Shown here in pieces: positions 59,465 through 64,000 of a stretch of DNA of 64,000 nucleotides; within the stretch, counting starts at the first letter, position 1; every line of letters starts with the position of its first letter. The notes beneath the pieces are model-generated. The model did not search any database. It was given only the letters and a program-made list of their open reading frames with translations, and had not been told where the DNA came from. The DNA comes from Limanda limanda (taxonomy: Eukaryota; Chordata; Actinopteri; Pleuronectiformes; Pleuronectidae). The stretch covers positions 9,762,498-9,826,497 of the forward strand of contig NC_083639.1 in NCBI RefSeq assembly GCF_963576545.1. The letters are read 5' to 3'. The position numbers and the translations under genes are program-made.

Positions 59465-60527
59465 TCATTTAACCGGTGGCGGTTCTGCAGCCTCACAGGT
59501 GGTGCCAACTCATCCTCATATATCGGTTAATGGTACGATTAATCCTGGCCTCTGAGGAGAGTAAAAACATATTAATACAAGGGAGTGACATATGCACCGA
59601 GATAAGGTAATGATCACTTCACCTTTGCCTTTAGAAATTCACTGTGTTCATCAATTCAGAAGAGAAACCACCCCAGACGTTGGAAAGATACATTTAGCTT
59701 CCCAGGACCTCTGCTGCTCTCGCCGGCCACGTCTGATATCAAGGACATGGGAGGCTAGAGAAGAGAGATGGTTTCTTCCCTGGGAGTCATTCGTCTTACA
59801 GCCTGCTTATCTAGGTCTCATGGTGGTGGTGTGTCACTGCGGCACGCTGCTGGGCTGAGTCCACTGGTTCCCAGAGGTTCAGTGCAGCAATACCACTTAT
59901 ACCAGCTGAGTCCGAATCATCTCAGGGAAGAGGAGGAGAGGTAAGAGGACGTAAAGGATCCACACAAACTGTTGACAGCCCATGGTCCCCACATCATGGT
60001 CCACTATTCTATAGATCCATGTAATCCTATATATGGTGTCTTTACTGTACTTTTACATGATACTACTGATACATTTTTCATGTATCAGTACTTGACATGG
60101 AATTTGGGGATATTTTTTACTTTTACTAGACGTCATCAGCAAATATCTTCGACTAAACAACATTTTTGCATTACGTTACATATTCCTGTTTTTTAAATGT
60201 ATTTAAAAGTAATAAAGGGGAATGGTTCTACTGATCCAATCAGAGTGGCCGGGTAACATTAGACCCCACCTCCTTTAACAACAGCTAAGTGTGTCTGCAG
60301 CAGCAGCATCACAGGTGAAGAGACACCTGACATATATTCAGAGGAGACCACCACCCAGACCCAGTGGTGTAGTGAGGCTGCAGGTCATGCGTGTGTAACA
60401 CTGTGATCACTGAGCTGTAGATTACATGAAGCTTCAATGCCAAGAATTAGAATCAACGAGTTTTTGTAATTGAGTAACTCATGCGATCATTTCTGCCCTG
60501 AGTCCTATAGGTATATTCATACGTACC

Positions 60528-61029
60528 TTAGAGGGACCCAAAAATGAAAATTCACTCATTATCTACTCACCACTATGTTGATGGAGGGGACGGGTGAAGT
60601 GTTTGAGTCTTGACACAGTGTAGAAGTTTCAGGGGTAAATGGTGTTGCAGTCAAATTCAATACAATTGAGGTAACTGGTGACCACTTCTTCAAACCCAAA
60701 GAAACTGTGATCCACATATGAACACAGACATTTGGTTTAAAACAAGATATACATGACCTGTTTGAGTCAAATTTGACTGTCAGGGCTTACGGACACTTGG
60801 ATGACACCACCGGAGCAGTGTGGAGGCATGCTATGTTTACTTCTGTTGTTTTTGTACATTTGAAAAAGTGGTCACCATTTACTTCAATAGATTTGGATTT
60901 GGCTGCAATGCTGTTTGCCCCTCAAACTCCAGAAGTGTTTTGTGAACTCAAACACTTCACCCACCGCTCCGTTGGCATAGTGAGTAGATAATGAGTGAAT
61001 TTTCACTTTTGGGTGAACTCTCCCTTTAA
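60528..61029. mobile_element. 0.5-kb foldback DNA element with long inverted arms
   Basis: The left arm (agggacccaaaaatgaaaat, tcactcattatctactcacc, gggtgaagtgtttgagt) returns inverted at the right end (actcaaacacttcaccc, gagtagataatgagtgaatt, ttttgggtgaac). An inner pair, attgaggtaactggtgacca against its inverted near-copy at about 60867-60890, shows the arms extend over 100 bp. TTAG at the left and TTAA at the right suggest a TTAA target duplication, as in Kolobok or piggyBac-type families. Non-autonomous; no transposase. Confidence 0.75.
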
Positions 61030-62350
61030 TGTCAAACATAAAAATGTGATCCCTCTGACTCTTACAGAAGCAGTTGCCACACACAGGGTCCACAACTCTG
61101 GCTCACAAGATGATGTGCAGCCGGTCTGATGAAGCTTAACACACTTACAGGGTGGCCAACTCCAACACGCTGGACACACAACAAATCTCCTCTTAATTAA
61201 ACGTTTTGCTTTTTATTTCTGGTCGTGCCCGATAATCCTGAGCATGAACTCATGTTCACTAATCCCCCTGCTCCCCTCACCCATGTTGTAATTATCTCCT
61301 CAGTAAACAGAAGCAGAGGATCTGCCATGTGTTAAAGTTTAGCAAACTCCTCATCTCGGTCATTCCTTGTGTGCTCAGGCTCTAATTGGTGCTTCTACCT
61401 GGGACTCTGTGCCCCGACAGTCTTATGAAGCCAGATTCAGGATTAAACCGTGGTGTTAAAACAGCATCTTAAATGAATGTCTTATTAATCTCTACAGTTT
61501 CAGACGTCACATAAGCTTTAAGCATCTTCCCCGGAATTTTGTGGATGCAGATGTTTGTGCTGCAGAACGCTGTGATCCTAATCCAGTCATGCTCTGTCAT
61601 GATTTACTTGATGTTTCCTTTTTCTCATGAACATCTCATACCTGCTTATACCTTCTGCATATTGGACAAAATAGATTTCATTGCTGGGCCAGGTCACTCT
61701 TGTTCAGGACAACACAAACAGAGGAATATGTGTAAAGCTTAGATTGTTTTGTTCTTTTAGATATGTGAGAGTGAAAGGGTTTTTACAAGACATTCTTCCA
61801 TCAGAGGAATCAATGGGAATATTATGAAACACTGGGAAACGAGAGGTAAACTCCGCTATGTGTCAACTTAGTTAGAAACAAGGTGGCATCATGGGATGCT
61901 TCCTTGCCAAAGAAGTTTTCCATTCAACGGAGGAAAATACTGGTTAAGTTATGATCCTTTGTTTGATTTTGCAGGTAAATCGTGACAGATAATGGGATAT
62001 TGGCCAAGATCTAACAACATGATCACTTATGAGTTACTGTGGGCTCTGGAAAAATTCAATCCTGACTCACTGTGCTGCTTGCGTAACTTGGAGATTCAAG
62101 GTTCCATGTTGAAAAAGAAACCAAAAGTACGACCTCATACTCCGATTTTCCGTCTGGAAGGAGCGGGAGAGTTAAATGTTGTAACAGCTGATTTATGTGT
62201 TGGACAAAAGCAGCGTTTGGTTTCCAGACCTGTCACAGAACCAGACGACGATTAAAGAGCCTGTCGACCGCGCGGCCAGAGAAATGCTCCGTCACAGATA
62301 GAGATAATCAACTTATCACTTAATGTTTTCTTTACTGAAGAGGGACTGCT

Positions 62351-62376
62351 ACACACACACACACACACACACACAC
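62351..62376. repeat. (AC)13 microsatellite
   Basis: Uninterrupted, 26 bases. Confidence 0.95.
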
Positions 62377-64000
62377 GACAGACTATTCCTATTAACCTAT
62401 CATCTGGCAGACTGGGACAGGAAGTGAAGAGTGGGGGTGTTTAGCCTGCAGTCGGACAAAGAATGAATTTGATTAATGTCTTTTTTCCCCCTTTTCTTTC
62501 TTTTTTTTGGCAATGAAATGTTTAACTAAATAAATCCAGAGAGAACATTTAATATCACATCTTCACATGTCAGCTCAGAGGCCCTGGTCAGCACACAGAA
62601 CTCCCCCTTATAAACTGGATTAAAAAACAATTTCCTGAGTCATTAATTTAGTTCCTTTTCTAATTCTGATACTTGCTTATCTTGATTATATCCAAACATC
62701 TGCTGGCGGACCCCTGCAGGAGAATATCTGGAGTTTAAATACTGGACTTTCACAGAAATCATCCTCTATTATGTAATTACTCCCACAATTCTGATCTTTC
62801 CAGGATAATGCATATGAACATATGTTATTTTTTGAAGCCCCTCACAATGTAACACAATCTAAATCCACTTAAACACCAGATTATCCTCATCTGTGTCGGG
62901 ATCACGTTGTGCTTTGAACAGAGAATCAGGGAAATCATGGCACCAACTTTATTTAGAAACCATACAGCTGCTTTGTGCCTCTGCTCAATATAAACCGGAA
63001 CTGGGGGGGTTCATGGGAATCATAACAGACGACATGACATGGGCAAAATATCCCAGAAGACTTTGCTTTGGTTCTCATGGCCAAACAAGGCCTCAAAAGG
63101 TCAGACCCCACTTCCTCTGTTCAGTACAACACCAGAGCTTCACAAGCTATCCCAGCATCCCACAGTGTAAATAAAACGGCCTCATTAGAGGTTCAGATTG
63201 CAGAATGTTTTCTTCCTGTGTCATGAGTTGCTATTTTAACACTTAATCAGTAGAGGCTTCATTATTCTGAATGTTCCTGCATGAGGAGAAACTTTTCAAT
63301 CCACATGAAACTTTTGCTTGTATGGGTTTTGTAGCTGTTACAAGACCAAAACACCTTTATACTAGTTTCTGCCTGGATTTAGTTTTCCTCTCTTCAGGAA
63401 ATCAATAATTATATAACAATAATGTCAGCTTTGGTACCCTATCGATTCAACATTTGTACGATAGAACAAGTGTTTCCATAAACTTCTATCCATAACGAAA
63501 GCTATTCTTCATGTTTCGTACTATAAAAAAGAGACTTTTTCTTCTGTGCAGCAATTTTTTTAATCTTAAACAAACAACCACTTTCTGTGGAATGCACTTC
63601 TGTTCTTTGGAATCTATTCTTACTCTGTATTTGCTGTAACTCAGGACCTGTCTGAACCTGCGTCGCTTCATGACCCACTTTACCCTTCACAGCAGAACAA
63701 CCAGTCTGCACGTTCACAGAGAAAAGTCGTTCCTGCTGCTCCCTGCCAACGTGACGTTCCTCGGAAAAACAGAGCAGTAAAGGGAACGGAAAACACATTA
63801 GCTGCTCTGCAGACAATTAATGTTTTTTTCTTCCTTTTTTTTCGCGGAGCCTTGTTTTTCAGCACTCTCATAAAGCAGCAATTTCCCCCCTTGTCTAAAA
63901 AAAGACAGAGGTCCACTTGGCGAGCGCGATCGTCTGAGACAATACAACACTTTCATTTGAAGTGGTATCGAGATGCAGCTCTCTGTCACAAGGAGACATC

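Larger units (their letters stand above)
58860..64000. other. intergenic region downstream of inka1
   Basis: No gene recognised; ORFs of 60-110 codons lack family features. Contains the poly-C run, the foldback element at 60528-61029 and a (CA)n tract at 62351-62376; the rest is unassigned. Confidence 0.7.

Noticed and set aside
61992..62255. 87-codon plus-strand ORF
   Set aside because: No recognisable domain, no start context, no splice or codon-use support; a chance ORF is more likely.

Overview
This is vertebrate, almost certainly teleost, nuclear DNA. Exons are short, with GT-AG introns up to 36 kb. The two recognisable proteins belong to vertebrate families. The non-coding DNA carries (CA)n tracts, foldback transposon remnants and a tRNA-derived SINE head of kinds I associate with spiny-rayed fishes. 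The species cannot be named from the sequence. No bacterial, viral or CRISPR feature was found.

Layout, all genes on the + strand. (1) 1-69 looks like the last 23 codons, stop included, of an unidentified upstream gene; about 2.5 kb of probable 3' UTR follows, ending at a poly(A) signal at 2580. (2) 2600-4440 is intergenic and built largely from dispersed repeats, including a 122-bp MITE with intact 6-bp target duplications. (3) 4440-5284 is the promoter and leader of gnai2, with a ZNF143-type motif and four short upstream ORFs. (4) 5285-50714 is a complete gnai2, the inhibitory G-protein alpha subunit: eight coding exons, 355 codons and an intact frame. A 3' UTR with one probable intron follows, ending near the poly(A) signal at 51763. 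Intron 1 alone is 35.9 kb and holds most of the window's repeats and hairpins. (5) 51790-56040 is intergenic, with a large (CA)n composite and two opposed CTCF-like motifs. (6) 56286-58734 is an Inka-family gene, best called inka1: a tiny first coding exon and one large second exon. (7) 58840-64000 is intergenic, with a 0.5-kb foldback element, a 21-base poly-C run and a (CA)n tract.

The two identified genes are not an operon. Their linkage is the known vertebrate one: GNAI2 and INKA1 share human 3p21.31, and the paralogues GNAI3 and INKA2 share 1p13. gnai2 couples receptors to adenylyl cyclase inhibition at the plasma membrane; Inka1 binds and restrains the kinase PAK4. I see no evidence of a new biological system. 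The best leads are structural: a 24-bp perfect hairpin in intron 1, a four-copy repeat family within gnai2, a GT-repeat splice acceptor, and the regulatory motifs noted in the findings.
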